NCBI RefSeq assembly: GCF_002807685.1
Contig: NZ_PEAX01000004.1
Span: forward strand, 124,001 to 188,000
Direction of reading: 5' to 3'
From: Neoalteromonas flava
GTDB taxonomy: Bacteria > Pseudomonadota > Gammaproteobacteria > Enterobacterales > Alteromonadaceae
DNA: 64,000 nucleotides
Shown: positions 51,979 to 60,173 of the stretch, in pieces
Numbering within the stretch: position 1 is the first letter of the stretch
Layout of the letters: each line of letters starts with the position of its first letter
Program-made: the position numbers and the translations under genes
The notes under the pieces: generated by a model
Databases searched by the model: none
What the model was told of the DNA's origin: nothing
Seen by the model: only the letters and a program-made list of their open reading frames with translations

Positions 51979-53238
51979 TTACTGGCGCAACAGAATGGTT
52001 TCTGCATTGTCGAAAGGTTGATAGTTTGAAATGATGATTTGATCGTTTTCTTGCAGGCCTTCGAGCACTTCTATCTCGCGCATGCTGTAAGCGCCCAGCC
52101 GAATGTCGACCTTGTGGGCTAAATCTCCGACAACTTTGTATGCGGTAAAACCGCCGGCCTGAGTAAAGCTGCCGCGACGAACTTTAAGTACGTTTTGTTT
52201 ACTGTCTAATAAAACCCGCGCAGTGACTTGTTGATTTTGGCGCAGTTGTGATACGTCAGCGCCTTGCAGCCGGACTCGCGTGGTTATTTCACGATCTTTA
52301 ATCTCTGGAGAGACTGATGACACTACGCCGTCGATACGCTGATTACCAATACGGATCTCAACCGGTAAACCCAACGCGAGTTCATTAGCATAGCTTTCCC
52401 CGACCTGCACTTCAGCTTCGTATGCGCTGAGATCCACTAAGGTCATAAGCGGCGCATTTTTGTTTACCAAAGCGCGGGGTTGGACCAACAAGTTACCCAC
52501 CACACCATCGACACTGGCACGAATGGTCAGCTCAGCTAATTGTCGATCGAGTTCCTGCACAACCAGTGCTTGGCGCTCCAATGTACTGCGCGAGCCCTCC
52601 AGTTCAAATGCAAGCGTGTCTTTGGCTAATGCAACTTCTTGTTGAGCGTGCTTAAAGGTAAGTTTCGCCCGGGCTAAATCATCAACGGCCTTCTCATGAT
52701 CAATTTGACTAATAAGATTGTTTTTAATGCTTTGGTTAGCCCTGCGATTCTCGCGCTCTGCGGCTTGCAAGTCGACTTCTGCGAGGTCGAGCCGCTTAGT
52801 GAGTTCAAGTGTTTGGCGGCGGGCGTCTAGTTCTTGACGGGCCAACTCTCCCTGTAATCGTTGCATTTCTGACTTTTCTTGTTGCAACTGATTTTCTAGT
52901 TCTGGACTGTCTACTACCGCGACAACATCATTAACTGCGACGTTATCGCCGGGATTAACATGGAGTTCAACAAAGCCTTGTTGTGGCGCATAGAGTTGTG
53001 GTGCATTGGCCGCGACTATACGGCCATTGGCAACGATATCTCGGACTAAATCTCCGCGCTCAAGCGCAGCGATCTGTAGCGTTGCACGATCAACCGACTT
53101 TTGCGCGCCAGTAGTAGTCAGCAGGGCCTGTGCGGTAAAACCGACAAGCACTAAAAGTACGCCGACTATCGCAATGTTCCGCTTTAAACGACTGTTGTCT
53201 TTTACAATGACGTCTTGGGCGCTGGTGTCTTTTATCAA
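51979..53238 (-). CDS. HlyD/MacA-type periplasmic adaptor protein
   Basis: The protein (about 419 aa) has one N-terminal membrane helix (about 22-42), a biotinyl-lipoyl half (LYAPQQGFVELHVNPGDNVAVNDVVAVV), a long coiled-coil hairpin (about 110-220, Gln/Arg/Leu rich), the matching half-domain (IRASVDGVVGNLLVQPRALVNKN) and beta-barrel/MP domains. It links a MacB-type permease to an outer-membrane channel. The frame opens at a TTG at 53277; a TTG at 53238 with GGAG 7 bases upstream is my preferred start, but this is uncertain. It is the first gene of the sigma-54-controlled operon. Confidence 0.9.
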   Translation of the reverse strand: MIKDTSAQDVIVKDNSRLKRNIAIVGVLLVLVGFTAQALLTTTGAQKSVDRATLQIAALERGDLVRDIVANGRIVAANAPQLYAPQQGFVELHVNPGDNVAVNDVVAVVDSPELENQLQQEKSEMQRLQGELARQELDARRQTLELTKRLDLAEVDLQAAERENRRANQSIKNNLISQIDHEKAVDDLARAKLTFKHAQQEVALAKDTLAFELEGSRSTLERQALVVQELDRQLAELTIRASVDGVVGNLLVQPRALVNKNAPLMTLVDLSAYEAEVQVGESYANELALGLPVEIRIGNQRIDGVVSSVSPEIKDREITTRVRLQGADVSQLRQNQQVTARVLLDSKQNVLKVRRGSFTQAGGFTAYKVVGDLAHKVDIRLGAYSMREIEVLEGLQENDQIIISNYQPFDNAETILLRQ

Positions 53239-53259
53239 TGCAATACTCCATTCAGTTAA

Positions 53260-53272
53260 ACTGTCGGACAGT
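53260..53272. repeat. Inverted repeat ACTGTC-G-GACAGT in the adaptor 5' region
   Basis: A perfect 6-bp inverted repeat around one base, with half-sites related to the GTCCG-type palindromes 120-150 bp upstream. It lies downstream of the predicted sigma-54 start and upstream of, or overlapping, the adaptor start codons. Confidence 0.4.
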
Positions 53273-53316
53273 GGCAAGATGAGCTTGTTATTGTCCGGTT
53301 ATAATGAAGATTACAT

Positions 53317-53332
53317 AGCGAAGAGTGTGCCA
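53317..53332 (-). promoter_or_regulatory. Sigma-54 (-24/-12) promoter of the adaptor-ABC-two-component operon
   Basis: On the minus strand the sequence reads TGGCACACTCTTCGCT. It matches the sigma-54 consensus TGGCAC-N5-TTGCW at every defined position except one (C for the second T of TTGC). The spacing between the GG and GC elements is correct. Transcription would begin near 53305, leaving a leader of about 30-70 bases before the adaptor gene. The operon encodes a sigma-54-dependent regulator, which strengthens the call. Confidence 0.75.
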
Positions 53333-53387
53333 CCTATTAACACTCTGAAAAATATAGAAAAAATGACGATGTCGATGAAGGGTAAAG

Positions 53388-53420
53388 TGTCCGCGGACAA
53401 AAAAGTGTCCGGACGGACAC
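53388..53420. promoter_or_regulatory. Paired palindromes, likely enhancer sites of the sigma-54 regulator
   Basis: Two palindromes share half-sites: TGTCCGCGGACA (53388-53399) and GTGTCC-GGAC-GGACAC (53405-53420). Their centres are 19 bp apart. They lie about 55-90 bp upstream of the -24 box, a usual distance for NtrC-type activator sites, and twin sites favour the oligomer such regulators form. A related half-site TTGTCCGG lies at 53290-53297. The link to the regulator at 47350 is inferred. Confidence 0.65.
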
Positions 53421-53426
53421 TTTTTT
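53399..53426. terminator. Bidirectional terminator overlapping the second palindrome
   Basis: AAAAAAGTGTCC and GGACACTTTTTT pair perfectly around GGAC. A-run and T-run on either side make a textbook terminator for either direction. It lies 9 bases after the stop of the minus-strand peptidase gene (53435) and so can insulate the downstream operon. The same bases contain the GTGTCC...GGACAC palindrome. Confidence 0.8.
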
Positions 53427-53434
53427 ATCTGAAC

Positions 53435-54349
53435 TTATTGCCGTTGCAACAAGTAATCCAGGCCACCACAAATTGCCGCGACTTGAGCATCGATGCACTG
53501 TTCTGGAGTTGCCTTGGGGCTATCCGGATAGACTTCTGTGGTGGTCACAAAAGGTGCTTGAGTAAATCCACCACATAAGTGCAGCGAGCGCTTATCATAA
53601 TGAATAACGCCGGGCTGTTCGATCTCAACGCCAATGATTTTGCCATCATTATCCGGCGGTGCGATGTGAGTCACTTTGGCAACCGAAGCAATGACCGCGG
53701 CTTGAAATCCCGCTTCTGGTCGGCTGGTATCGCCAACAGTGTAAAAGCCGTCCGGTATGTTCCAGATATCATGGCTTGTACCATCGCGCGCAGCGAGGGC
53801 TGGACGGAATTCAGAGTTGTCTGTATCCGTGGTCTCATGTAAGTCAAAATGGGCCAATAAGGTTGTGCTCTGGGCATCAACATAGCCCATCGCTTGTGCT
53901 GCCTCTGGCGATGGGCCATTCGCAATAAAAGAGCGATTCGGATCAACCGCAGCAGGATTCCAGCGGTTAATGGTTTCATAGCCCCACGGACTTAAACAAG
54001 ATAACACGATAAAATTAAACTTATCTGCATAGCGCTTGGCAGCATTGAGAGCGAAGCCTAATGCGCCGTGTACACCACTGGTTTCGTAGCCATGTACACC
54101 ACCAGTGACCAGAATGGTTGGCTTATCCTCATGCCAGGCGAGTGATTTTGCTGCAAATAGGGGATAGCGTTCCTGATCGTAGGGTAATGCACCATACTGT
54201 TCGACGGTAAACTGGGTATTTATCAGTTTTACTTTGCTAAGAACTTCATCGGCATAAGAGCGTTTAATTGCTTGTTGTTCTAACCACTGTGCTTTCTCGG
54301 CCTCTCCCCATGGTTGGCCAGGTTTACCGATTGGATATTCTGAATTCAA
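53435..54349 (-). CDS. M14-family metallopeptidase/aspartoacylase-like protein
   Basis: This 304-aa protein contains the M14 zinc-ligand pattern HGYET in VTGGVHGYETSGVHGA (His and Glu about residues 85-88), NRSF for substrate carboxylate contact in AVDPNRSF, and LLAHFDLHETTDTDNSEF with the third zinc-ligand histidine. The final catalytic glutamate is probably in VTTTEVYPDSP. It lacks a signal peptide. It resembles succinylglutamate-desuccinylase/aspartoacylase-type members of M14 in length and layout. The substrate is unknown. Confidence 0.85.
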   Translation of the reverse strand: MNSEYPIGKPGQPWGEAEKAQWLEQQAIKRSYADEVLSKVKLINTQFTVEQYGALPYDQERYPLFAAKSLAWHEDKPTILVTGGVHGYETSGVHGALGFALNAAKRYADKFNFIVLSCLSPWGYETINRWNPAAVDPNRSFIANGPSPEAAQAMGYVDAQSTTLLAHFDLHETTDTDNSEFRPALAARDGTSHDIWNIPDGFYTVGDTSRPEAGFQAAVIASVAKVTHIAPPDNDGKIIGVEIEQPGVIHYDKRSLHLCGGFTQAPFVTTTEVYPDSPKATPEQCIDAQVAAICGGLDYLLQRQ

Positions 54350-54527
54350 GTCGACTCCTTGTTTTTATCTAGGATAGGTGCGCGTTCATCACGCCTTTTT
54401 TACCGCTATACTCTAGCGCGTTATGCGTTGAGATTAAATCGTTGCCGTTCAGGACAAAACGATAAACGTCACTTTGTATTTCGTGATATCTTGCTAAACA
54501 ATTCAGCGCCTAAGGATCTTAATTTTC

Positions 54528-55079
54528 ATGTTAAAGCAACGACGTCTTTGGTCTTTATTTCCAGTAGTGCTAATGCTTTTCTGTGCAACGGATAGTTTTG
54601 CTCAATTATCCGCCTTTTCTGATGGGCCGACGATAAAAGGCTATGGTAAAAAGGTGGAAATACCGGGTCAGAAATTTACCCCACAGCAGAGCTTTTCCGT
54701 TGCCTTTGATGTAGCTGCAGGTGCCGAAGCTGGAGAAATAAATCGGCGGTTTGATAGCCTGGCTCGCTTTATCAATATGCATACTGCGGCCGGTGTGCCA
54801 AAGGAGAATATTCAGCTGGCGCTAGTTGTGCACGGCAAGGCAAGTATCGACTTGTTAAACAATGAAACATACCAGCGAGTACATCAAACCGATAATCCCA
54901 ACCTCGGATTGCTAGCCGCACTGCAAGCCAATCAAGTTCGCGTTATTTTATGCGGTCAAAGTGCGACGGCGTATGAGATTGAGCATTCTCAATTGGCTGA
55001 AGGAGTAGAAGTGGCATTATCCGCGATGACTGCCCATGCGCTGTTACAGCAGCAGGGTTATTCGGTCAATCCATTTTGA
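54528..55079 (+). CDS. Secreted DsrE/F-like protein
   Basis: This 183-aa protein has a signal peptide (about 1-25, ending DSFAQ) and a DsrE-like fold with VPKENIQLALVVHGKASIDLL and VRVILCGQSATAYEI, where the cysteine lies at the usual DsrE active position. Secreted members of this family are common; some act in sulfur transfer, most are uncharacterised. AAGGA lies upstream of ATG 54528. It begins a three-gene plus-strand run with 18- and 14-bp gaps. Confidence 0.8.
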   Translation: MLKQRRLWSLFPVVLMLFCATDSFAQLSAFSDGPTIKGYGKKVEIPGQKFTPQQSFSVAFDVAAGAEAGEINRRFDSLARFINMHTAAGVPKENIQLALVVHGKASIDLLNNETYQRVHQTDNPNLGLLAALQANQVRVILCGQSATAYEIEHSQLAEGVEVALSAMTAHALLQQQGYSVNPF

Positions 55080-55097
55080 TCGGGGCTGTATGAAGTT

Positions 55098-55625
55098 ATG
55101 AAAAGTATTAGTTTATTACGCTATTTAAATGTCGGAATACTATTCCTGTTACTTGTGCTCTCAGGCACTGCAACTGCGTTAGAATTTACTATCAGCGAAA
55201 AAGATATTAATCGCTTTGCTAAACTCGCGTTCCCATACAAGCAGAGTTACAACGGTGCAGATATATTTTTCACTGATCCTAAAGTGATCCTCAGTGGCCT
55301 AGATAATGAACTGCGGATTCAAACTAAGATCAGCGCTTACAAAAATAACCAACTACTCAAAGCTGATGCAGAAATCACCGGCGAGCTATTGTATGACGCC
55401 ATCGATTATAACTTGCAAATTAAAGAGCCCATGGTCAGTGAATTTAAAGTACTTGAGAGTACAATGGATGATGCCGATCAATTGATCCGTGGGATCCGCG
55501 ATGTCGTCGGGCAGTCACTCCCGGTTATCGTGCTAATTGATCTGGATAGTGTGGATATGGGCTTTGGTAAAATTCAGCCAAAATCCATTGTCGTTGGTAA
55601 CAAGAAACTCATAATAACCTTGTAA
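55098..55625 (+). CDS. DUF1439 family lipid-binding-like protein
   Basis: This 175-aa protein has a signal peptide (ending TATA) and a mature domain LEFTISEKDINRFAKLAFPYKQ, typical of the DUF1439/YceB family, which has a tubular lipid-binding (TULIP-like) fold. It ends KSIVVGNKKLIITL. E. coli YceB is a lipoprotein; here no lipobox cysteine is visible, so the protein is probably soluble in the periplasm. It is co-directional with the DsrE and ATP-grasp genes. Confidence 0.82.
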   Translation: MKSISLLRYLNVGILFLLLVLSGTATALEFTISEKDINRFAKLAFPYKQSYNGADIFFTDPKVILSGLDNELRIQTKISAYKNNQLLKADAEITGELLYDAIDYNLQIKEPMVSEFKVLESTMDDADQLIRGIRDVVGQSLPVIVLIDLDSVDMGFGKIQPKSIVVGNKKLIITL

Positions 55626-55639
55626 ATAGGGCAGCTGAA

Positions 55640-56506
55640 ATGCGTAAAGTAGCTATTCTAACCATGGACAGCCTGGAAGATTTTTTCGCCTACGACAGTA
55701 TGCTCGATTCGCCATTTGCTGCCGCGGGTTGGCACAGCGAGCACGTCTCTTGGCGTAAGGCGGATGTGAACTGGGACCAGTTCGATGTGGTCATTGTACG
55801 CAGTCCTTGGGATTATCAACAAGCTCCTGATGCTTTTCTCGCCTGTTTACAACGTATTGAAGCGTCAAAAGCAGTATTGGAAAATCCCTATTCTTTAATG
55901 CATTGGAACTTAGCTAAAACATACTTGCAAGACTTGGCGGAGCAAGACGTGCCGATTGTTCCCACGCTTTGGTTTGATGCTTTCGAGCCAACCATGCTTG
56001 AGCAAGGGTTTGCAACATTTGCGAGTGACGAAATTGTGGTTAAACCGGTGGTCAGTGCAAATGCCGATTTTACCTATCGGATTGCGCAGTCAAATCGCGC
56101 CGATTTTCGTGCTGAGTTAGCGCAGGTTTTCGCGACGCGCGCGCTAATGATCCAGCCATTTCTGCCAGCGATTGTTTCACCCGGAGAATACTCGCTGTTT
56201 TATTTTGACCATGTGTTTAGTCACGCGATACTAAAAACGCCGAAACCTCAGGATTTTCGTGTGCAAGAGGAGCACGGTGGACAGTTAACTCTAATCACAC
56301 CTAACGATGATATGTTCGCAGTAGCCGAAAAAACATTAGCCGCCCTACCGGATCGCGCCCTGTATGCGCGCGTTGACCTTATCGAAACTGATAATGGCTT
56401 TGCCATAATGGAAGTTGAACTCATTGAGCCGTCATTGTATTTCAATATGGATCCAACTTCAGCACAACGTTTCGTGGATACTTTTTGTCGTAAATATTCA
56501 GCCTGA
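55640..56506 (+). CDS. ATP-grasp domain protein
   Basis: This 288-aa protein begins MRKVAILTMDSLEDFFAYDSM and has VVIVRSPWDYQQ, ENPYSLMHWNLAKTYLQDL, EIVVKPVVSANADFTYRI and ARVDLIETDNGFAIMEVELIEPSLYF, the last three giving the ATP-grasp lysine and metal-binding Glu/Asn-like positions. It resembles glutathione-synthetase/RimK-type ligases with a YKUA-like N-terminal domain. The substrate is unknown. It starts 14 bases after the DUF1439 gene. Convergent with the PhzF gene and abutting it by one base. Confidence 0.82.
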   Translation: MRKVAILTMDSLEDFFAYDSMLDSPFAAAGWHSEHVSWRKADVNWDQFDVVIVRSPWDYQQAPDAFLACLQRIEASKAVLENPYSLMHWNLAKTYLQDLAEQDVPIVPTLWFDAFEPTMLEQGFATFASDEIVVKPVVSANADFTYRIAQSNRADFRAELAQVFATRALMIQPFLPAIVSPGEYSLFYFDHVFSHAILKTPKPQDFRVQEEHGGQLTLITPNDDMFAVAEKTLAALPDRALYARVDLIETDNGFAIMEVELIEPSLYFNMDPTSAQRFVDTFCRKYSA

Positions 56507-57289
56507 TCAGGGTAAAGTGATGGTTCCTTGCAAGTAGCTGACTGCATGTCCAGCGAGTAATACTCGCGCGCCTTGAACTTCACACATAACGCGTCCGCCT
56601 CGTTGCGACTTTTGCTCAGCCTGCAATCTCTGCTGATTCAAACGCTCGGCCCAAAAAGGCGCCAATTGACAGTGAGCAGAACCGGTGACTGGATCTTCAT
56701 TTACCCGTAACTTGGGAAAAAAGCAACGACTGACAAAGTCCACATCCTGGCCACGGGCGGTCACAATAACACCGCGTAAATCAAGTTTTGAAAGTAACGA
56801 AAAATCTGGCTTCAGCGCGGTTATTCTGGCTTCTGTATCCATTTCTACCAGATAATCAAAACCCTGGTAGGCTCCAACAACACCCTCGCCCAAAGCCTGT
56901 AATAAGTGTTTGGGTGGTTGGCATTTATGTACGAGAGTGCTGGGGAAATCCATCACGTAATGATCGCGTTCATGATGCACAAGCAATTCGCCGCTGCGAG
57001 TCTGAAAACACAATGGATTTGCATCAGATAACTGTTGGGTGCGAATAACATGGGCTGCCGCGAGTGTAGCATGGCCACACAGGTCGACTTCGGCTTCAGG
57101 GGTAAACCAGCGCAACTCGATAGTGTTTTGCTTAATTACAATGAAAGCCGTTTCGGACAAATTGTTTTCTTCCGCAATCTGTTGCAGGGTCGAATCGTTG
57201 AGCCATTCATTGAGTGGGCATACTGCGGCGGGATTCCCGCCAAATATTTTAGTAGTAAAAGCGTCGACTTGGAAAATCGGTAGTTGCAT
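56507..57289 (-). CDS. PhzF family phenazine biosynthesis-like isomerase
   Basis: This 260-aa protein starts MQLPIFQVDAFTTKIFGGNPAAVCPL and has the active-site glutamate in ENNLSETAFIV, RWFTPEAEVDLCGHATLAAAHVI and DPVTGSAHCQLAPFWAERL, all PhzF hallmarks. PhzF folds like diaminopimelate epimerase and isomerises hydrophobic substrates; most members have unknown substrates and are not in phenazine pathways. No other phenazine genes are in the window. Confidence 0.92.
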   Translation of the reverse strand: MQLPIFQVDAFTTKIFGGNPAAVCPLNEWLNDSTLQQIAEENNLSETAFIVIKQNTIELRWFTPEAEVDLCGHATLAAAHVIRTQQLSDANPLCFQTRSGELLVHHERDHYVMDFPSTLVHKCQPPKHLLQALGEGVVGAYQGFDYLVEMDTEARITALKPDFSLLSKLDLRGVIVTARGQDVDFVSRCFFPKLRVNEDPVTGSAHCQLAPFWAERLNQQRLQAEQKSQRGGRVMCEVQGARVLLAGHAVSYLQGTITLP

Positions 57290-57363
57290 CTTGGATTTTC
57301 ATTGCTTTAAAAGGCCTAGATTAGCGCATAAAAGCAGACGAAAACTAGCTCTTGGGTGCAAAT

Positions 57364-57410
57364 AAAAAACCATCGAAGATAGAGAAAGTAGCCCTATCAT
57401 CAATGGTTTT
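57364..57410 (-). terminator. Terminator downstream of the DUF3300 gene (minus strand)
   Basis: On the minus strand AACCATTGATGATAG pairs imperfectly with CTATCTTCGATGGTT, and the stem is followed by TTTTTT. The location, about 100 bases past the DUF3300 stop, fits. This DNA otherwise holds no gene between 57290 and 57510. Confidence 0.65.
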
Positions 57411-57510
57411 GTCTGTCCTTTATTTAAAACAGGCTCGGACATTTCCTAGTTTTTATTCAGAGCGACCAGAGTTCCAAACCAGTTTTAATCTGCACGTCAA
57501 TGAGCATTGG

Positions 57511-58860
57511 TTACTTCTGTCGATTCTCACGCGAATGGCGTTTCACCTGCTGTGGCGCGCGATCTCGACTCACCGGTTGCCGCGCTTTCGGTTGTGCACG
57601 CTGAACATCGCGTGAAGCTCTTGGGGTTTCGCGCGGCACCTTAAGTGCTGGTTGCTGTTTATTAACACGCTGCGGCGGCGCATAGTTTCGCTGTTCAACC
57701 CTCGGCTGAACAACGGCTCGCTGGTGCTTACTCGGTTGCCTATGCTGCGTGGGACGAGGGACTTCGACTCGCTCCCTCTTGGGTGTTGTAACCACATCAC
57801 GGTGTTGTCGCGGCGTTTCAGTGCGCACTTTGGACACATTTCGACTGGTCGTTGTTACCGGTTTACTTGTTCTAGACTGTACCGATTTTACATGGCGTAC
57901 CCGTTGTTCAAGTTTAACTGGAGCAGCGCGCTGATACTCGCCGTATCGTGTATTCACCACTTCGCGATTACGCACTACCTTTAAAGGTTCACGCTGGCGG
58001 TATTCACGATGGCGCACAACGCGTTCATGATAACGCGCACGGCGGTGTTGTGTATTGTGCGCCCAACGTTTGTATTCTCTGGTGTACACGCGCTTGTGGT
58101 CACGATAATAAGGACGATAGTGTGGGGTTGTGTTGATCACTACATAACCATGATGCCAATGGAATCCACCAAAGAAAAAATGTGACGCAATGTGGATGCT
58201 AGGACTCCAATAGAAACCAGCATTCCAATGATAATGGCGCGGATGATGCCAGTAGTAGGGCGAACGAGCGTGCCACCAGTTACCATACACTACTCGAGTA
58301 TCATAATAGGGCACATAAACCACACGGTCGCGCACGGTTTCAATCACCACCACATCGTCCTCGCGTGCAACGCTAACATAATCGTTACTTTGCAAGTTAC
58401 CTTTACGATACGCGATTTCGCGCAACGCTTGAATGCGTGACATAACCCACTCTTCATCAGCAATTACTGCATCGCCGAGGTAATTAAGCCAGTCGATATC
58501 CTCACTCATTTGCGTTAATACACGATCAAACGGAGTTAATGCTTTGACGCTAGGGTCCCAGTCAAATACGTCTACCCGCTCGCGGATTTGGTCTTCAGAC
58601 AAGTGTTGATTATCCTCTCGCCAACGTGCCGCGCGAATAACATCCATAGGGTAAGTTGATGCAATTAACACGTGAGTAAGCAATGTATCGGGATATAAAG
58701 CAATTGGGGCAAGCACAGTATCCAGCTGCTCTTCATTTAAGACCGAGCTTGAGTATTCACCATTGTCGTACTCTCGAGCGCTCGCAAACTGTATTGCCAA
58801 GCTAATACTGAGAATGAGTGCAATAGCGTAGATCAGAGCAATTCGTTGCGTTGATTTCAT
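57511..58860 (-). CDS. DUF3300 family envelope protein with basic repeat-rich tail
   Basis: This 449-aa protein has a signal peptide (about 1-28), a DUF3300 domain (about 40-160, LDTVLAPIALYPDTLLTHVLIASTYPMDV and DWDPSVKALTPFDRVL), then a His/Tyr/Trp-rich middle (about 195-270, with YYWHHPRHYHWNAG and FHWHHGYV). It ends in a very basic, Gln/Pro-rich tail (about 280-449, many RQ, PR and KR pairs). The tail could bind nucleic acid, polysaccharide or lipopolysaccharide; the aromatic-His block might bind metal. Function unknown. The long C-terminal extension also makes several spurious frames on the other strand. Confidence 0.85.
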   Translation of the reverse strand: MKSTQRIALIYAIALILSISLAIQFASAREYDNGEYSSSVLNEEQLDTVLAPIALYPDTLLTHVLIASTYPMDVIRAARWREDNQHLSEDQIRERVDVFDWDPSVKALTPFDRVLTQMSEDIDWLNYLGDAVIADEEWVMSRIQALREIAYRKGNLQSNDYVSVAREDDVVVIETVRDRVVYVPYYDTRVVYGNWWHARSPYYWHHPRHYHWNAGFYWSPSIHIASHFFFGGFHWHHGYVVINTTPHYRPYYRDHKRVYTREYKRWAHNTQHRRARYHERVVRHREYRQREPLKVVRNREVVNTRYGEYQRAAPVKLEQRVRHVKSVQSRTSKPVTTTSRNVSKVRTETPRQHRDVVTTPKRERVEVPRPTQHRQPSKHQRAVVQPRVEQRNYAPPQRVNKQQPALKVPRETPRASRDVQRAQPKARQPVSRDRAPQQVKRHSRENRQK

Positions 58861-59041
58861 AGGATTCTCCCTTTAATGCGGTCAATGAAAAACCTTCATT
58901 GATGCTATCGTAGTTATGGTTATAGTGCTTATCGCCTTAACCAAACCTGAATGTATTGCAACAATGCTGGGAGCTATCCATTTGCTATTAGCATACAAAA
59001 GGCGCACAGTAAGTAGTGAGTTTGATCTGAACTAGAGTCAT

Positions 59042-59446
59042 ATGGATTATTTTTTTAAGCTCGACCCTGAGCTAAATATATCGTTTACGCGAGCGAGCGG
59101 CGTATTACCCGTCAGTCAGGTAATTGCAGGACTTAAGCGTTTGCGTGCGGACTCAGCGTACAAGCCTACAACTCACTTTTTTCTCGACTTTAGAGATGTA
59201 GAGGAAATAACCGGCAGTTTAGATGATTATGAGCAAATCGCTAGCTTGGCTGTGCGCATGCAGTCTGTCGAGAATACCAAAACGGTATTCTTAATTACCG
59301 AGAATAAGCCCGCGATAAAACGCTATGTTGAAGGCCATGCGCTAATGGCATCGCAGTCCAATCGTGAGTACATTATTGTGCAAGACACAGCGCTTGAATC
59401 GGCGCTCAGCAAGCTTGGTTTAGAGAGCTTGCCTGCTGGTTTTTGA
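59042..59446 (+). CDS. Hypothetical protein, possibly STAS/SpoIIAA-like
   Basis: This 134-aa cytoplasmic protein has alternating strands and helices: MDYFFKLDPELNISFTRASGVLP, HFFLDFRDVEEITGSLDDYEQIA, TKTVFLITENKPAIKRYVEGHALMA and a last helix. The layout and the 'LDFRDVEEI' strand recall SpoIIAA-like (STAS-type) proteins, but I cannot name a family with confidence. Divergent from the DUF3300 gene. The ribosome-binding site is weak (CTAGAG). Confidence 0.6.
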   Translation: MDYFFKLDPELNISFTRASGVLPVSQVIAGLKRLRADSAYKPTTHFFLDFRDVEEITGSLDDYEQIASLAVRMQSVENTKTVFLITENKPAIKRYVEGHALMASQSNREYIIVQDTALESALSKLGLESLPAGF

Positions 59447-59484
59447 TGTAAGCATAAACCGGCAAAGCAAATGCGCAGAGTGGG

Positions 59485-60099
59485 TTACTTCAGTAAATGC
59501 GGATCGAACAAGTGACCTAATTTTTCAGTTTTGGTTTTCAAATAATGACGGTTTTGCTCGGTTAAACCATGGTCGATGGGTTTGCGCTCTACAATGTTTA
59601 TGCCAAGCTCGGCCAGCGCTGCAGCTTTACGCGGATTGTTGGTCATCAATACCACATTGGTCACATTAAGGGTTTCGAGCATGAAACCACAGATGGAATA
59701 CTCCCGTAAGTCTGCATCAAATCCCAAGTGTAAGTTGGCCTCAACCGTATCCATACCAGTGTCCTGCAATTGATACGCTTTTATTTTGTTCAACAAGCCA
59801 ATGCCGCGGCCTTCTTGACGTAAGTACAATAAAACGCCTTTGCCATGCTCGACTATATTTTGTAAAGCTTTCTCCAGTTGAAAGCCACAATCACAACGGG
59901 TACTAAACAGTGCATCTCCCGTCAGACATTCGGAGTGCACGCGGATGGGAACCGCTTCGCCGGCCTGCCAATCGCCATACGTCAACGCCACATGTTCTTG
60001 CCCTGAGGACTCCACAAATCCATGGATACGAAACTCACCAAAGCGTGTTGGGAGTTTTGCGGCGCTGATGTATTCAAATTGTGGACTTGATTGTGTCAT
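59485..60099 (-). CDS. ribA: GTP cyclohydrolase II
   Basis: RibA converts GTP to the first intermediate of riboflavin synthesis. The 204-aa protein shows [26 protein letters not shown] with the three zinc cysteines, [20 protein letters not shown] and [17 protein letters not shown]. The longer frame starts at a GTG at 60120; I prefer ATG 60099, which gives [21 protein letters not shown], a normal N-terminus. Neither start has a strong ribosome-binding site. No DHBP-synthase fusion. Confidence 0.94.
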   Translation of the reverse strand: MTQSSPQFEYISAAKLPTRFGEFRIHGFVESSGQEHVALTYGDWQAGEAVPIRVHSECLTGDALFSTRCDCGFQLEKALQNIVEHGKGVLLYLRQEGRGIGLLNKIKAYQLQDTGMDTVEANLHLGFDADLREYSICGFMLETLNVTNVVLMTNNPRKAAALAELGINIVERKPIDHGLTEQNRHYLKTKTEKLGHLFDPHLLK

Positions 60100-60173
60100 C
60101 TTTATCTCAGGCAGTTGCACGGCATGACAGAAGCGTAGAGCCTATGTAGGGCCGTTTCGATGCAAAACAAGGG

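Noticed and set aside
57652-57984. 110-aa and overlapping plus-strand frames opposite the DUF3300 tail
   Set aside because: They arise from the repetitive basic codons of the minus-strand gene and lack start signals.
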